This document shows, in pieces, positions 26,820 through 36,656 of a stretch of 64,000 bases of DNA (positions are counted from its first letter, which is position 1; every line of letters begins with the position of its first letter). A program made the position numbers and the translations under genes. The stretch comes from JAIVJM01 sp963816985 (lineage in GTDB: Bacteria > Acidobacteriota > Blastocatellia > Pyrinomonadales > Pyrinomonadaceae): assembly GCA_963816985.1 (NCBI GenBank), contig CAWFMF010000004.1:4650001-4714000 (forward strand). Reading direction: 5' to 3'. Below the pieces are notes generated by a model. The model saw only the letters and a list, made by a program, of their open reading frames with translations, was not told the origin of the DNA and ran no database searches.

Positions 26820-28430
26820 TCAGGCGCGGCGCAGCGCGACGCCGGGCCGCGCGCCCGTCAGCCGCCCGTCCTCGAAAACGGCCTCGCCGTTGACGACGAC
26901 GCAGTGGACGCCTTCCGGGTACTGGTGCGGCTCGGCGAAGGTGGCGCGGTCTGCGATGGTCGCGTCGTCGAAGATGACGAGGTCGGCGGCCATCCCCTCG
27001 CGCACCAATCCACGGTCTTGCAGCCCGAAGGTCTGCGCCGGGAGCGAGGTCATCTTGCGCACGGCGTCTTCGAGCGTGATGAGCTTCAACTCGCGCGCGT
27101 AGAGGCCGAGGACGCGCACGTTGTTGCCGTAGCCGCGCGGGTGCGGCACGCCCTCGCCGAAGCGGCGGACGCCGCTGTCGGAGGCGATCATCGTGAACGG
27201 CTCGCGCATGATGCGGCGCACGTCGTCCTCGTTCATGCTGTGGTAGACCATCTGCGCGCCGCCCGCCGCGTACATCTCAAGCACCTGCTCGATCTGACTG
27301 CCGAGGTCGGCCTTGCCGCGCGCGAGTTTCGTAATCTCGACGATGGACTTGCCGTTGTACTCCGGCTTCGTGCGGTAGCTCGCCACCATCGCGTGCGAGT
27401 AGTCCTTGAAGGCCGCGCGCTTCAAGCCCTCCTTCATCTCGCGCACGACCCTGCCTTTCTGCGCCGGGTCTTCGAGCCGCTTCTTCCCTTCCTCGCGCCC
27501 GCCTTCGAGGAGCCATTCGGGCAGACGCGAGTCGAGCGACGTGGAGCTGGCCGTGTAGGCGTACTGGTCAACGGTCACGGAGAGGCCGCGCTTTCGCGCC
27601 GCGCGCACGAGGTCGAGCGTGGCGGCGCTCCCGCCCCAGAGCTTCTTCGCGCTCACCTTGAAGTGGGAGATTTCGACGGGCATCCCCGCCTTCTCTCCAA
27701 TCTCGATGCTCTCGCGGATGGCGTCGGCGACTGCGAGGCCCTCGCTGCGCATGTGTGTCGCGTAGACGCCGCCGTGGCGTGCGGCGACGCGCGCCAGCTC
27801 CAAGACTTCGTCGGTCTTGGCGTAGACGCCGGGGACGTAGATGAGCCCGGTTGAGAGTCCGACCGCGCCGTCCTTCATCGCCTGCTCGACGAGGCCGCGC
27901 ATCTTCTCCAACTCTTCCGTCGTCGGCGCGCGGTTCGCGGAGCCGAAGACCTCGCGGCGGACGGAGTTGTGGCCGACGAGGGTGGCGAGGTTGACGGCGA
28001 GCGGCGTCTCTTTGATTTTGTCGAGAAACTCGCCGACCTTGACGACCGAGCCGCCGCAGTTGCCCGTGACGAGCGAGGTCACGCCCATCCGCACGAAGTT
28101 CTCGGCGTCGGGCAGCGTGTAGATGTCTTCGGTGTGCGCGTGCACGTCTATGAAGCCGGGCGCGACGATGCGCCCGCGCGCGTCAATCGCGCGGCGGCCT
28201 TCGCCCGCGGCGACGCGGCCCACGCGCGCAATCTTGCCGCCCTTCACGGCCACGTCGGCGCGGAACCACGGGTTGCCCGCGCCGTCCACGACGCGCGCGT
28301 TAGTGATGACGAGATCGTAAAGCGGCTCGACGCCCGACGCGGCACGCGGGCGCGCGAGGCTTTGAAAAAGCAGAAGGGTCAGGACGGCGGAGACGGTCGC
28401 GGACGCCGTGCGTGTCAGCGTTCTGTTCAT
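26820..28430 (-). CDS. Exported N-acyl-D-amino-acid deacylase
   Basis: D-aminoacylases hydrolyse N-acyl-D-amino acids to free D-amino acids. The 536-residue protein has a signal-like N-terminus (to about residue 32), the beta domain YDLVITNARVVDGAG, the metal-binding FIDVHAHTED, the cysteine ligand in TGNCGGS, GLSTGLIYVPG, YATHMRSEG, the EISHFK histidine, and IASDSGVRRFGEG with the catalytic Asp. The export signal suggests action in the periplasm on D-amino-acid amides such as wall fragments. It lies between two Oar-like genes on the same strand. Confidence 0.92.
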   Translation of the reverse strand: MNRTLTRTASATVSAVLTLLLFQSLARPRAASGVEPLYDLVITNARVVDGAGNPWFRADVAVKGGKIARVGRVAAGEGRRAIDARGRIVAPGFIDVHAHTEDIYTLPDAENFVRMGVTSLVTGNCGGSVVKVGEFLDKIKETPLAVNLATLVGHNSVRREVFGSANRAPTTEELEKMRGLVEQAMKDGAVGLSTGLIYVPGVYAKTDEVLELARVAARHGGVYATHMRSEGLAVADAIRESIEIGEKAGMPVEISHFKVSAKKLWGGSAATLDLVRAARKRGLSVTVDQYAYTASSTSLDSRLPEWLLEGGREEGKKRLEDPAQKGRVVREMKEGLKRAAFKDYSHAMVASYRTKPEYNGKSIVEITKLARGKADLGSQIEQVLEMYAAGGAQMVYHSMNEDDVRRIMREPFTMIASDSGVRRFGEGVPHPRGYGNNVRVLGLYARELKLITLEDAVRKMTSLPAQTFGLQDRGLVREGMAADLVIFDDATIADRATFAEPHQYPEGVHCVVVNGEAVFEDGRLTGARPGVALRRA

Positions 28431-28453
28431 CCTCGAAACTTATTTGAAAGAAA

Positions 28454-28483
28454 GGGGCGGCCCGAAACTTGATGGGCCGCCCC
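28454..28483 (-). terminator. Hairpin terminator after Oar-like gene 3
   Basis: GGGGCGGCCC (28454-28463) and GGGCCGCCCC (28474-28483) form a perfect 10-bp stem with a 10-base loop containing GAAACTT. It is located 12 bases past the stop at 28495 and before the deacylase start. Confidence 0.75.
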
Positions 28484-28494
28484 GGTTGACGACG

Positions 28495-31400
28495 TTAGAA
28501 GTTGATCTTCATCGCGAACTGAACCTTGCGCGAAGTGCTGGCGGTCGAGCCCGTGCCCAACACCTGCCCGAAGGCGCTGCTGGTTGCTACCAAGTTCGCG
28601 TCGGGGACGGCGAACGAGGGCGTGTTGGTCACGTTCTGCGCCTCGACGCGGAACTCGACGTTCCAGTCCTCGTTGAAGCGGAAGCGCTTGCTGATGGTCG
28701 CGTCGAGGTTGAAGAAGCTCGGCCCGGTGAAGAAGTTCCGGCCCGTGTTGCTGAAATCACCGGCGGCGGGCGTGAAGAACTGCGCCCGCTGGGTGGCGTC
28801 GAAGAAGACGTTGCGCCCGGCCTCCAAAACTACCCGGCCCATGTCGGACGTGCAGCCGTTGCAGCTCGCGGGCACGAAGTTCACCTGCGAGACGGTGTGG
28901 TTGCCGCTGAAGACCGTGAACGGCCTCCCCGAATACATGCGCAGCACGCCGCCGACCTGGAAGCCGCCGAGGAGCATGTCAGCCGCACGGCCCCAGTCAC
29001 GGCCCCAACGTTGGTTGCGCCCGAAGGGCAGCTCGTAGAGCGCGTAGCCCTGGACGGCGTGGCGGCGGTCGAAGTCCGAGCGCGCGTAGTTCAACTCGCG
29101 GTTGCGGATGTCGAAGGGCGTGCTGGAGGCCGACTGCCCGGCGCGGCCCGTCCCGTTGTCGCCGAAGCGGCCCGCCACGGCGAAGGCCGGGTCGAACGAA
29201 CGCGTGTCCTCGGACTTGGCGAGCGTGTAGCTCAACTGGAAGCCGAGGCCGCGCGTGAAGCGGCGGCTGAACTGCACTTCGAGCGCGTTGTAGCGCGAGC
29301 GGTCGTTGCTGTCTATGACGTTGACCGCGCCGCTGAACTGCGGGAAGGGCTGGAAGAAGAACGGGCTGAAGCCGTTGAGTTGGAAGTTGGGCGTCGTCGA
29401 GTTACCCGCGCGCGTGCCCTGCGCGATGATGAACGCCGCCTGCGCGACGCCGCCCGCGTCCACGATGTTGGTGGCGCGCGTGCCGTTGGCGAGCGGGACG
29501 CCGGTGCCGAGCGCCGACTGCGCGATCAAGAAGTTCGCGCCCGTCCGCCCGTTAAGCCGCGAGTCGCCCGCCAGCAGGCGGTTGATGAGGAAGTTCGGGT
29601 CGGTCGCGACGCTGGCCCGCGTCGCCGGGTCTTGCAGCAGGCGGAAGGCGGCGAGGAAGCCGTTGTTGTTGATGTCCACCTGATTGGCGTCGTAGCCGCC
29701 GAAGAGGTTGCGGCCCTGCCGCCCGATGTAACTCACTTCGAGGACTGAGTTCCAGCCTAATTCGCGCTGGACGTTGAAGCCCCATTGGTGCGTGCGCGGG
29801 TAGGACAGGTCGGGGTCAACGACGGTCAGAGAGTTGACCGAGAAGGCCGGGGGCGTGCGGAACGCGAGCGGCGTCGTGTCCGTGGCCGTGAGCTGCGGGA
29901 TGCCGTTGCGCAGGAGCGCGTTGGCGGCCCCGTTGAAGCTCGCGCTGCTCGCGGTGCGCGTGATGGCGCGCGTCAGCCCCGGCGCGCTCTGGAAGATGAA
30001 CGAGGAGAAGACGAACGTGTTGGTGCGATCCCACGCGAGGCGGTAGTTGCCGCGCACCGAAGTCTTGCCGTCGCCGAACGGGTCCCAGGCGAAGCCGACC
30101 GTGGGGGCGAACTGCTTCCAGGAGTCTTCGTAGAGCTTGCCCTCCGAGAAGGTGATCTGGTTACTGGGGGCCTCGCCGATGCCGACGCGGTTCGAGGGCC
30201 GGAGCACGATGTTGTCGGTCGAGCGCGGGCTCAGTCGCACCTCCCACCGCAGGCCGTAGTCGAGCGTCAGGTTGGGTCGCGCCTTCCAGCTATCCTGACC
30301 GTAGAAGTCGTATTCCGGGTACTGGGCGGTGTAGTTGAAGCGCGTGCCCGGAGGGCCGAAGGCCGAGTCGTCCGTGGCGACGAACGACTGCTCGACGCGC
30401 CCGATGCGGCCCAGAATGTCGTTGAGGTAGTTGTCGAGCCGACCGCGGTCGGTGCCGTTGATGCCGGTGAGCGCGGGCGCCGAGGTGCTCGTGCCGAACG
30501 AGGTCGGGACGGGGTTCTCGGTCGTCCCCAGACGGACGGTCGGGACGGTCAGGAGCCCGGCGACCGAGGTGCGGTCGTCGAAGTGGTTCTGGATGCGGAT
30601 GTTGGTGCCGAACTTCAGAGTGTGCGCGCCGCGCTGGTGCGAGAGGTTGTCCACCAACTGCCACGTCGTGATGCGCCGCGCGTTGTTGAGCGGGGCCTCG
30701 CGGTTCAGCGGGTCGGTCGGGATGTTGAGGATGATCGGGGGGTTCGTGGCGGCGTTCGGGTCGGGATTGAGGAAGCCGAAGGTGAAGCGGTTGAAGCCGA
30801 CGACGAACTCGTTGACGGTCGTCGGAGTCAGCGTCGCGCGGTAGTTGAAGGCCCCGTTGCGCGGCGAGCGCGTGGTGTCAACGAAGCAGGGCGAGTCGGG
30901 GAAACGCTGGAGGCCGCCGTTGCCGTTGTCGCAGAGAGTCGTCTGCTCGCCGCGCGAGTAGCGGACGAAGATGCCGTGGCGCTCGTTGAAGGCGTGGTCA
31001 ATCTTGGTCGTGAAGTCGTACTGCCGCTCGGTCTGCGGCGCGACGAAGCTGAAGCCGGCGGTGTTCAGGCCGTCGCCGATAGTGAAGTTGTTCGGCAGCG
31101 GCAGAAGCCCGATGAGCTGCGCCGTCGTCGGGTCGGGCGTGAGCGGGATGTTCGGGTTGCCGATGACGTTGAAGCCGCTGACGCACTGCGTAATCACCGC
31201 GCCGCCGCAGGCGGGGAGGACGGGCGTGCCCGCCTCGTTGATGACCCGCGTGTTCGCGCCCGTGACGGTGGCGTTGGCGTTGGCGCGGCCCACCGCGTAG
31301 CGGAAGACCCCGTTGCGCGCCGCCTCGGTGTAGACCGTGCGGTTGACGAAGAAGGCCTGACTCGTCCGCAGCATTTGGAGGTTGACGAAGAAGAAGGTTC

Positions 31401-32361
31401 GATTCTTGCCGTTGTAGACGGCGTCGCCGCCCTCGCCGAACTTGGGGAAGTAGACGGGGCCGCCGATCGAGCCGCCGAAGATGTTCTGCACGAACTGCGG
31501 CTTGTCGGTCGGGACGCGCTGGCCGTTGACGAGCCGCGTGTTGATGGTGTTGACGTACTCGTTGGCGTGGAAGCGGGGCGTCTGGTAGAACTCGAAGAGG
31601 TTGCCGTGGAACTCGTTGGTGCCGCTCTTGGTGACGAGCGAGACCTGCGCGCCGGAGGAGCGACCGTTGTCGGCGGTGAAGTTCGAGGTGACGACCTGAA
31701 ACTGCGTAATCGAGTCCGGGTTCGGGCGGATGGGCGTGAAGTTCGAGCCGCCCGCGCTCGTCTCGTTGATGTCAATGCCGTCGAGCGTGAAGTTGAACGC
31801 CCGGTCGCGCGCGCCGTGGACGTGGATGCCGCCGCCGGTGTTCGCGCCCGTCACCACGCCGGGCTGGAAGTTGACGAATTCGAGCGGGTTGCGCCCGCGG
31901 TTGCCGACGATGGGGAGCGCTTCGAGCGCCCGCTCCTCGACCGTGTTGCCGAAGTTGCCCGAAGTGCTCGTCTGGACAAGCTCGGCGGAGGCTTCGACCG
32001 TCACGACCTCGGCGATGTCGCCCGCCGTGAGGCTCACGTCCACGGTCGCGGGCTGGTTGACGTTCACCGGGTTGGAGGTCGAGACGAACTTCTTGAACCC
32101 GGACTTCTCGACCGCGACGGTGTACGTCCCGACCTGCACCGAGTCGAAGACGTAAGTCCCCGTGTCGGTCGTCTGGGTCGTGAAAGAAACGCTCGTGGCC
32201 TCGTGGGTGAGCGTCACGGTCGCGTCGGGGACGACGGCCCCGGAGGCGTCGAGCACCGTGCCGGTGACGCGCGCGGTCGTCCCCTGCGCGAAGGCCGGCC
32301 CGGCGAGGCCCATCATCAGGCACATGCCGAGGACGAGGGAAAGAAGGCTCCGTCTATTCAT
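28495..32361 (-). CDS. Oar-like TonB-dependent outer-membrane protein 3
   Basis: I chose ATG 32361, which has CAGGAGCC upstream and opens a signal peptide (MNRRSLLSLVLG, cleaving after AFA). The frame stays open upstream to 32469 without family features. The protein has 1288 residues. The layout is a regulatory-like domain (about 26-110; VTGTVLDASGAVVPDATVTL), then a plug (FNFTLDGIDINETSAGGSNF, ADNGRSSGAQVSLVTKSGTN) and a beta-barrel ending MKINF. It is the largest of the three receptors. A perfect hairpin terminator follows. Confidence 0.9.
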   Translation of the reverse strand: MNRRSLLSLVLGMCLMMGLAGPAFAQGTTARVTGTVLDASGAVVPDATVTLTHEATSVSFTTQTTDTGTYVFDSVQVGTYTVAVEKSGFKKFVSTSNPVNVNQPATVDVSLTAGDIAEVVTVEASAELVQTSTSGNFGNTVEERALEALPIVGNRGRNPLEFVNFQPGVVTGANTGGGIHVHGARDRAFNFTLDGIDINETSAGGSNFTPIRPNPDSITQFQVVTSNFTADNGRSSGAQVSLVTKSGTNEFHGNLFEFYQTPRFHANEYVNTINTRLVNGQRVPTDKPQFVQNIFGGSIGGPVYFPKFGEGGDAVYNGKNRTFFFVNLQMLRTSQAFFVNRTVYTEAARNGVFRYAVGRANANATVTGANTRVINEAGTPVLPACGGAVITQCVSGFNVIGNPNIPLTPDPTTAQLIGLLPLPNNFTIGDGLNTAGFSFVAPQTERQYDFTTKIDHAFNERHGIFVRYSRGEQTTLCDNGNGGLQRFPDSPCFVDTTRSPRNGAFNYRATLTPTTVNEFVVGFNRFTFGFLNPDPNAATNPPIILNIPTDPLNREAPLNNARRITTWQLVDNLSHQRGAHTLKFGTNIRIQNHFDDRTSVAGLLTVPTVRLGTTENPVPTSFGTSTSAPALTGINGTDRGRLDNYLNDILGRIGRVEQSFVATDDSAFGPPGTRFNYTAQYPEYDFYGQDSWKARPNLTLDYGLRWEVRLSPRSTDNIVLRPSNRVGIGEAPSNQITFSEGKLYEDSWKQFAPTVGFAWDPFGDGKTSVRGNYRLAWDRTNTFVFSSFIFQSAPGLTRAITRTASSASFNGAANALLRNGIPQLTATDTTPLAFRTPPAFSVNSLTVVDPDLSYPRTHQWGFNVQRELGWNSVLEVSYIGRQGRNLFGGYDANQVDINNNGFLAAFRLLQDPATRASVATDPNFLINRLLAGDSRLNGRTGANFLIAQSALGTGVPLANGTRATNIVDAGGVAQAAFIIAQGTRAGNSTTPNFQLNGFSPFFFQPFPQFSGAVNVIDSNDRSRYNALEVQFSRRFTRGLGFQLSYTLAKSEDTRSFDPAFAVAGRFGDNGTGRAGQSASSTPFDIRNRELNYARSDFDRRHAVQGYALYELPFGRNQRWGRDWGRAADMLLGGFQVGGVLRMYSGRPFTVFSGNHTVSQVNFVPASCNGCTSDMGRVVLEAGRNVFFDATQRAQFFTPAAGDFSNTGRNFFTGPSFFNLDATISKRFRFNEDWNVEFRVEAQNVTNTPSFAVPDANLVATSSAFGQVLGTGSTASTSRKVQFAMKINF

Positions 32362-32880
32362 AAAAGGCTCCTGTTCGGAAATGCGAAGGCAAAGCGAGTC
32401 GAAGGAGGTCGCGGAGATTCGCGGCCTGACGCGCGGCGCACGGCGTCCGGCCACATCGCTGCAACTCATCCCCTTCCGGCCTGTGTACAGTTCAACGCAA
32501 CCGGAGAGCGTCCGGGTCGCGCGCGAAGGCTTTACTGCTGACGTCTAGATAAGGCTGGGCGAAAACCGCTTGCTCGAAGATGCCGACATTCTATTGACTA
32601 ACGTATCAATAAGGGAAGCGAAATATTCTTATCCCCTTAATAACCGTTCTTAATGGTCGGCCCGGCCCGACTTCCCTCGGCGAGACAAGTTTGAGGTGCG
32701 AGGCAGCAAGTTTTATTCCGGCGGGCGGCGCTCGCAACAACGCCCGAATTCGGGCGGAGGGTGAGGCGGGCGACCGTCCCGCGTCTAAAAAAATGGATTT
32801 ATCCCGCCGAGTTTTCGGATGACGCGAGGCCGGCGGGGGGCGAGTCGGACGACTTCGCCCCTTCCCTTCCCGCCGAAGGT
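32362..32880. other. Intergenic region without recognisable gene
   Basis: About 520 bases between Oar-like gene 3 and the nuclease gene, both on the minus strand. It includes an AT-rich patch (about 32570-32650) that may hold the receptor promoter, and a perfect 16-bp palindrome CGCCCGAATTCGGGCG at 32741-32756. I see no coding frame or RNA. Confidence 0.45.
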
Positions 32881-33816
32881 TTACGGCGCGGCGAACATCT
32901 TGTTGAGCACCCCGGCGAGGCGGTAGCCCGCGAGCGCGAGGCGCATCCGCACGACTCTCTGCGCCTCGTCCGTGTAGGCCTTCGACGGCGCGTCGCCTTC
33001 CTTGATGTTCTTGTACACGACCGAACGACCGAGCGCGTTGCTCTCCTCGACCCAGTGGAGCGGCTCGATGTCGCCCGCCGCCGCCGCGTTCGCATCCAGC
33101 GGGTACGCCTTCATCACTTCCTCGGCGAGCGCGAGGATGCGCGCCTTGCCCGCCTCGTCGAGCGGACGCTTCGGCGTGTCGAAGCCGAAGGCCCCGGCCC
33201 CTGAGTCCCAGAAGGAGTGGAGGTTTCGGACGCGCGCCTCTTCGGGCATCTTGACGGGGAAGCCGTTGCCGCCCGCGTCGCCGTCCGCCTGCGCCGCCGT
33301 GTAGCGCGTCGTCGCGTGCAAGGGCTGATGCACGTCGCCGATGAGATGATAAAGGAAGCCTAAGACTTCGGCGTCCGTCTTGTCGCGGCCCGTCCCCTTG
33401 CGCAGCGAGTTGATTGACCAGTTGAGACGGTCGAGGACGTTGACCGGCTCCGGCCCGACGCCGCCGCGCTCCGGCACGCCGTCGAAGAAGGGCTTGTGGT
33501 TGATGTAGTGCCAGGGGTCGTACTCGTCGTTGATGGAGTCGCCGCGGAAGTCGTCCATCCAGACGGCGATGGTCACGGGGTCGTAAATCTTCTCGCACGT
33601 CGCGGGCATGTAGTAACCCGCGCAGAGGTGAATCAGCGGACGCCTCCCCTGCGGCGTCACGAGAAGCTTATCCACACGCGCCTTCGCCGCCGGCGAGAGC
33701 TTCAGGTAAGCGACCTGCGCGACGATCATGTGGCCCGTGTCGTGCCACGCGTGCGCTACGCCCGGCAGCACAACGAGGAAAAGAATGAGGGCAAAGGTTC
33801 TCCGAACTTTGAGCAT
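32881..33816 (-). CDS. Exported S1/P1-type nuclease
   Basis: S1/P1 nucleases are zinc enzymes that cut single-stranded nucleic acids and remove 3' phosphates. The 311-residue precursor has a signal peptide ending VAHA, so the mature protein starts at W24, the N-terminal Trp that is a zinc ligand in this family. Further ligands are visible: H and D in WHDTGHMIV, the histidines in DPWHYINH, GDVHQPLH, and HSFWDSG. Nothing essential seems missing. It likely salvages phosphate and nucleosides from external nucleic acid. It is separated from the cell-wall cluster by a palindromic repeat. Confidence 0.93.
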   Translation of the reverse strand: MLKVRRTFALILFLVVLPGVAHAWHDTGHMIVAQVAYLKLSPAAKARVDKLLVTPQGRRPLIHLCAGYYMPATCEKIYDPVTIAVWMDDFRGDSINDEYDPWHYINHKPFFDGVPERGGVGPEPVNVLDRLNWSINSLRKGTGRDKTDAEVLGFLYHLIGDVHQPLHATTRYTAAQADGDAGGNGFPVKMPEEARVRNLHSFWDSGAGAFGFDTPKRPLDEAGKARILALAEEVMKAYPLDANAAAAGDIEPLHWVEESNALGRSVVYKNIKEGDAPSKAYTDEAQRVVRMRLALAGYRLAGVLNKMFAAP

Positions 33817-33865
33817 TTGATTTCTCCTTAAAGAACAAATCAGGCGGAGGTTGAACGTCGAGTTT

Positions 33866-34086
33866 TTAATCCCCGAAGGGGATAGAGATAATCGCCGGGG
33901 GCAAGCGGGCGAAGTCTGCGCCGCCCCCGGAATGCGGGGAGAGAAGTCCCGACCCTGAAAGGGTCGTACATCAACGTCCGCACTTCGACCCTTTCAGGGT
34001 CGGAACATTTTCACTACGTTGACCGGGGGCGTCGCTCGCCGTCGCTCACTTGCCCCCGGCTATTATCTTCAGCCCTTTCAGGGATC
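33866..34086. repeat. 220-bp nested palindromic element, copy 2
   Basis: It has the same architecture as 3965-4184. CCCCGAAGGGGAT is at the left edge, and GCCGGGGGCAAGCG faces TTGCCCCCGGC. The central stem has perfect 18-base arms (33949-33966 and 33986-34003; CGACCCTGAAAGGGTCG-type). The centre has diverged from copy 1, with a 19-base loop here. It lies between two minus-strand genes. Confidence 0.88.
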
Positions 34087-34112
34087 AGGCGAAACCTGAT
34101 TCGGCACTTTCA

Positions 34113-36656
34113 TCAACGATACAACAGAGCGCGCCCGCGCGCCCGCCGAAACTCTTCGAGCCGCTGGCCCCACGCGCGCATGATCTCTTCGGGCGCGTCG
34201 GCCCGCTTTACGCGTTCGAGCGTGTCGGCGTTGACGAGCAGGCGCAGGTAGTCCTGGACTTTCCACTCCGACGGGTACAGACGCCGGAGCGCGACGGCGA
34301 TTTCGAGCCCCGTGCGGATGGGCCGGAAGCGCGCGCGGTCGGTGACGAAGAGGTTGACGCCGCCGCACTCTTCGCCCTTGAACTTCGAGCCGCTCGGCAT
34401 GAAGCGCACGGGCACGAAGCGCACGCCGGGCAGAGCGCGCGCGTTGAGATAAGCGGCGAGTCGCTGGCCGTCGAGCCACGGCGCGCCGACGACCTCGAAG
34501 GGCGTGTCGGTTCCGCGACCGACCGAGAGGTTCGTCGTCTCTAGGAGCCCGACGCCCGGATAGAGCGTCGCCTCCGTCAGGCTCCGCATGTTGGGCGAGG
34601 GGTTGACCCACGTCTGCCCCGTCGCGTCGAACCACATCCCGCGCCGCCAGTTCTCCATCTTGACGACGCGGAGGTCGCAGCCGATTCCGCGCTGCTCGTT
34701 GAAGAGCTGCGCCAGCTCTCCCACGGTCATCCCGTGGCGGACGGGGATCGTGTGGTAAGAGATGAATGAAAGTTTATCGGAGTCCGCCACCGGCCCTTCG
34801 ACATCGAGCCCGTTGATGGGGTTCGGACGGTCGAGCACGTAGACGGGCTTCTTCGCCTTCGCCGCCTCCTCCATCGCGTAGCCGAGCGTCGAGATGTATG
34901 TGTAGAACCGCGCGCCGATGTCTTGAATGTCGAAGACGAGCGCGTCCAAGTCCTTCAAGTGCTCCGCTCGCGGTCGCCTCGATTCGCCGTAGAGCGAGTA
35001 GACCGGAAGGCCCGTCTTCTCGTCCGTCGAGTCAGAAACTTTTTCGTCGAGCGCGCCGCGAATGCCGTGCTCCGGCGAGAAGAGCGCGACGAGCTTGACG
35101 CCCGGCGCTTCGCGCAGAACGTCAATCGTCTGCCTTCCTTTTCGGTCGCGCCCCGTGTGGTTCGTGATGAGCCCGACGCGCATCCCGGCGAGCTGCTTGA
35201 AGCCGTCGCGTTGGAGCACGTCCACGCCGTTCAAGACTTCGGCGTCCGAGGGCGCGGGCGCTCTGTCGGCGTCACTCGCGCGCGCCTCGTTCAGAGAGAC
35301 CTGAAAGCGCACGAAGCCCGCCACCATCTCGCGCACGTAGTCCTGCTGTTCGAGCCGCGCCTTCAAGACGCTCCCCAAATCCGTGACGGCCCCGGCGGTG
35401 ATGGTCGCGACGCGCGCGCGCAACGAAGACACGTCGCCTTTGCCGTCGGGGTGGACGCGGTTACTCAAGAAGACGACGAGCGATTCGGTCGCCGGGTCAA
35501 CCCACAGCGACGTGCCCGTGAAACCCGTGTGGCCGAAAGAGCCGACCGGGAACAGCTCGCCCCGGTTCATGGAGAAACTCGTGTTGATGTCCCAGCCGAG
35601 CCCGCGCGCGCCGCCCTCTTCCGTGACCTGTCGCGGGCGTGTCATCTCCTCGACGCCGAGCGGGCTCAGGATGCGCGCGCCGTTGTATTCGCCGCCGCCG
35701 AGAATCATCTGGCAGAAGACGGCGAGGTCGTCGGCGGTCGAGAAGAGTCCGGCGTGACCGGCGACGCCGCCCATGCGGTTCGAGGTCGGGTCGTGCACCT
35801 CGCCGCGCAGCATCCGCTCGCCCTCCGTGCTCGCCTCGCCCGTCCCGCCGAGATAGCTCCGCATCCCGCGCACCGTCTCGGTCGGCGCGACTCTCGCCAA
35901 CAACTCCGCGCGCGGACGAAAGCCCGTGTCCTTCATGCCGAGCGGCTCGAAGATGTTGCGGCGCGCGAACTCGTCGAGCGTCTGGCCGGAGACTCTCTTG
36001 ACGACTTCCGCCAAAGCAATCATGCCGATGTCGCTGTAGACGAAGCGCGTGCCGGGCGCGCTCCGCAGGGGCTCGACGTAGAGCCGCTTCAGCATCTCTT
36101 CATGGCCCGACCACTGCTCGCGCAAATCGAAGTCCGGCGCGTAGCCCGAACGGTGCGTGAGCAGATGCTCGACGGTAATCTTCTCTCTCTCTTCGCCCTT
36201 CAGCTCAGGGATATATTTCGAGACCGGGTCGCTCAGACGCAGCCTGCCGCGCTCGACCAGAATCATCGTGCTCGTCGCCGTCGCCACGACCTTCGTCAGA
36301 CTCGCCACGTCGAAGATCGTGTCCGCCGTCATCTCCTCGCGCCGGGGGACGAGGGCGCGCGCGCCGTAAGCCTTGCGCCACACCACGCCGCCGCGCCGCG
36401 CGACGAGCACGACCGCGCCCGGCAATTCTTTGCGCGCAATCGCCTCGGCCACCGCCGCGTCAATGTAGGCCAGACGCTCCCCGGACATCCCGACCTTCTC
36501 CGGCGCGACCGAAGGCAGCGCCGCCGCCACGGACTGCGACAGGAAGGCGAGCGCCATGAAGAGGGCCGCCGAGAGGCGGAAGCCCGAACGCTTGAGAGGG
36601 CGTGTGTATCGTCTTGGTTGTTGAGTTCTCATGTCTCGAAGAACGCCTTCTCTCAC
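34113..36656 (-). CDS. namZ: Serine hydrolase (beta-lactamase fold) fused to NamZ exo-muramidase (DUF1343)
   Basis: NamZ enzymes remove terminal MurNAc from peptidoglycan. Residues about 50-430 are a class C-like serine hydrolase with SLTK, FVYSD and HTGFTG in place of KTG. Residues about 455-845 match DUF1343/NamZ: GLITNHTG, LFSPEHGIRG, VFDIQDIGARFYTYI, VLDRPNPI, SPNMRS, VGLLETTNLSVGRGTD and GVNLFVTD. The start is a GTG overlapping the nagZ stop (GTGA). ATG 36632 is an alternative giving a shorter N-terminus before the membrane signal (about 34-52). The two domains are often neighbours; here they are a single 847-residue exported protein. It is downstream of nagZ and upstream of repeat copy 2. 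Confidence 0.92.
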   Translation of the reverse strand: MREGVLRDMRTQQPRRYTRPLKRSGFRLSAALFMALAFLSQSVAAALPSVAPEKVGMSGERLAYIDAAVAEAIARKELPGAVVLVARRGGVVWRKAYGARALVPRREEMTADTIFDVASLTKVVATATSTMILVERGRLRLSDPVSKYIPELKGEEREKITVEHLLTHRSGYAPDFDLREQWSGHEEMLKRLYVEPLRSAPGTRFVYSDIGMIALAEVVKRVSGQTLDEFARRNIFEPLGMKDTGFRPRAELLARVAPTETVRGMRSYLGGTGEASTEGERMLRGEVHDPTSNRMGGVAGHAGLFSTADDLAVFCQMILGGGEYNGARILSPLGVEEMTRPRQVTEEGGARGLGWDINTSFSMNRGELFPVGSFGHTGFTGTSLWVDPATESLVVFLSNRVHPDGKGDVSSLRARVATITAGAVTDLGSVLKARLEQQDYVREMVAGFVRFQVSLNEARASDADRAPAPSDAEVLNGVDVLQRDGFKQLAGMRVGLITNHTGRDRKGRQTIDVLREAPGVKLVALFSPEHGIRGALDEKVSDSTDEKTGLPVYSLYGESRRPRAEHLKDLDALVFDIQDIGARFYTYISTLGYAMEEAAKAKKPVYVLDRPNPINGLDVEGPVADSDKLSFISYHTIPVRHGMTVGELAQLFNEQRGIGCDLRVVKMENWRRGMWFDATGQTWVNPSPNMRSLTEATLYPGVGLLETTNLSVGRGTDTPFEVVGAPWLDGQRLAAYLNARALPGVRFVPVRFMPSGSKFKGEECGGVNLFVTDRARFRPIRTGLEIAVALRRLYPSEWKVQDYLRLLVNADTLERVKRADAPEEIMRAWGQRLEEFRRARGRALLYR

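Noticed and set aside
29785..32541. A 918-codon plus-strand frame
   Set aside because: It is antisense to Oar-like gene 3 and shows the same shadow composition.
3965..34086. Integron attC sites or insertion sequence ends for the 220-bp elements
   Set aside because: There is no integrase or transposase gene, no gene cassette, and no clear target duplication visible around either copy.
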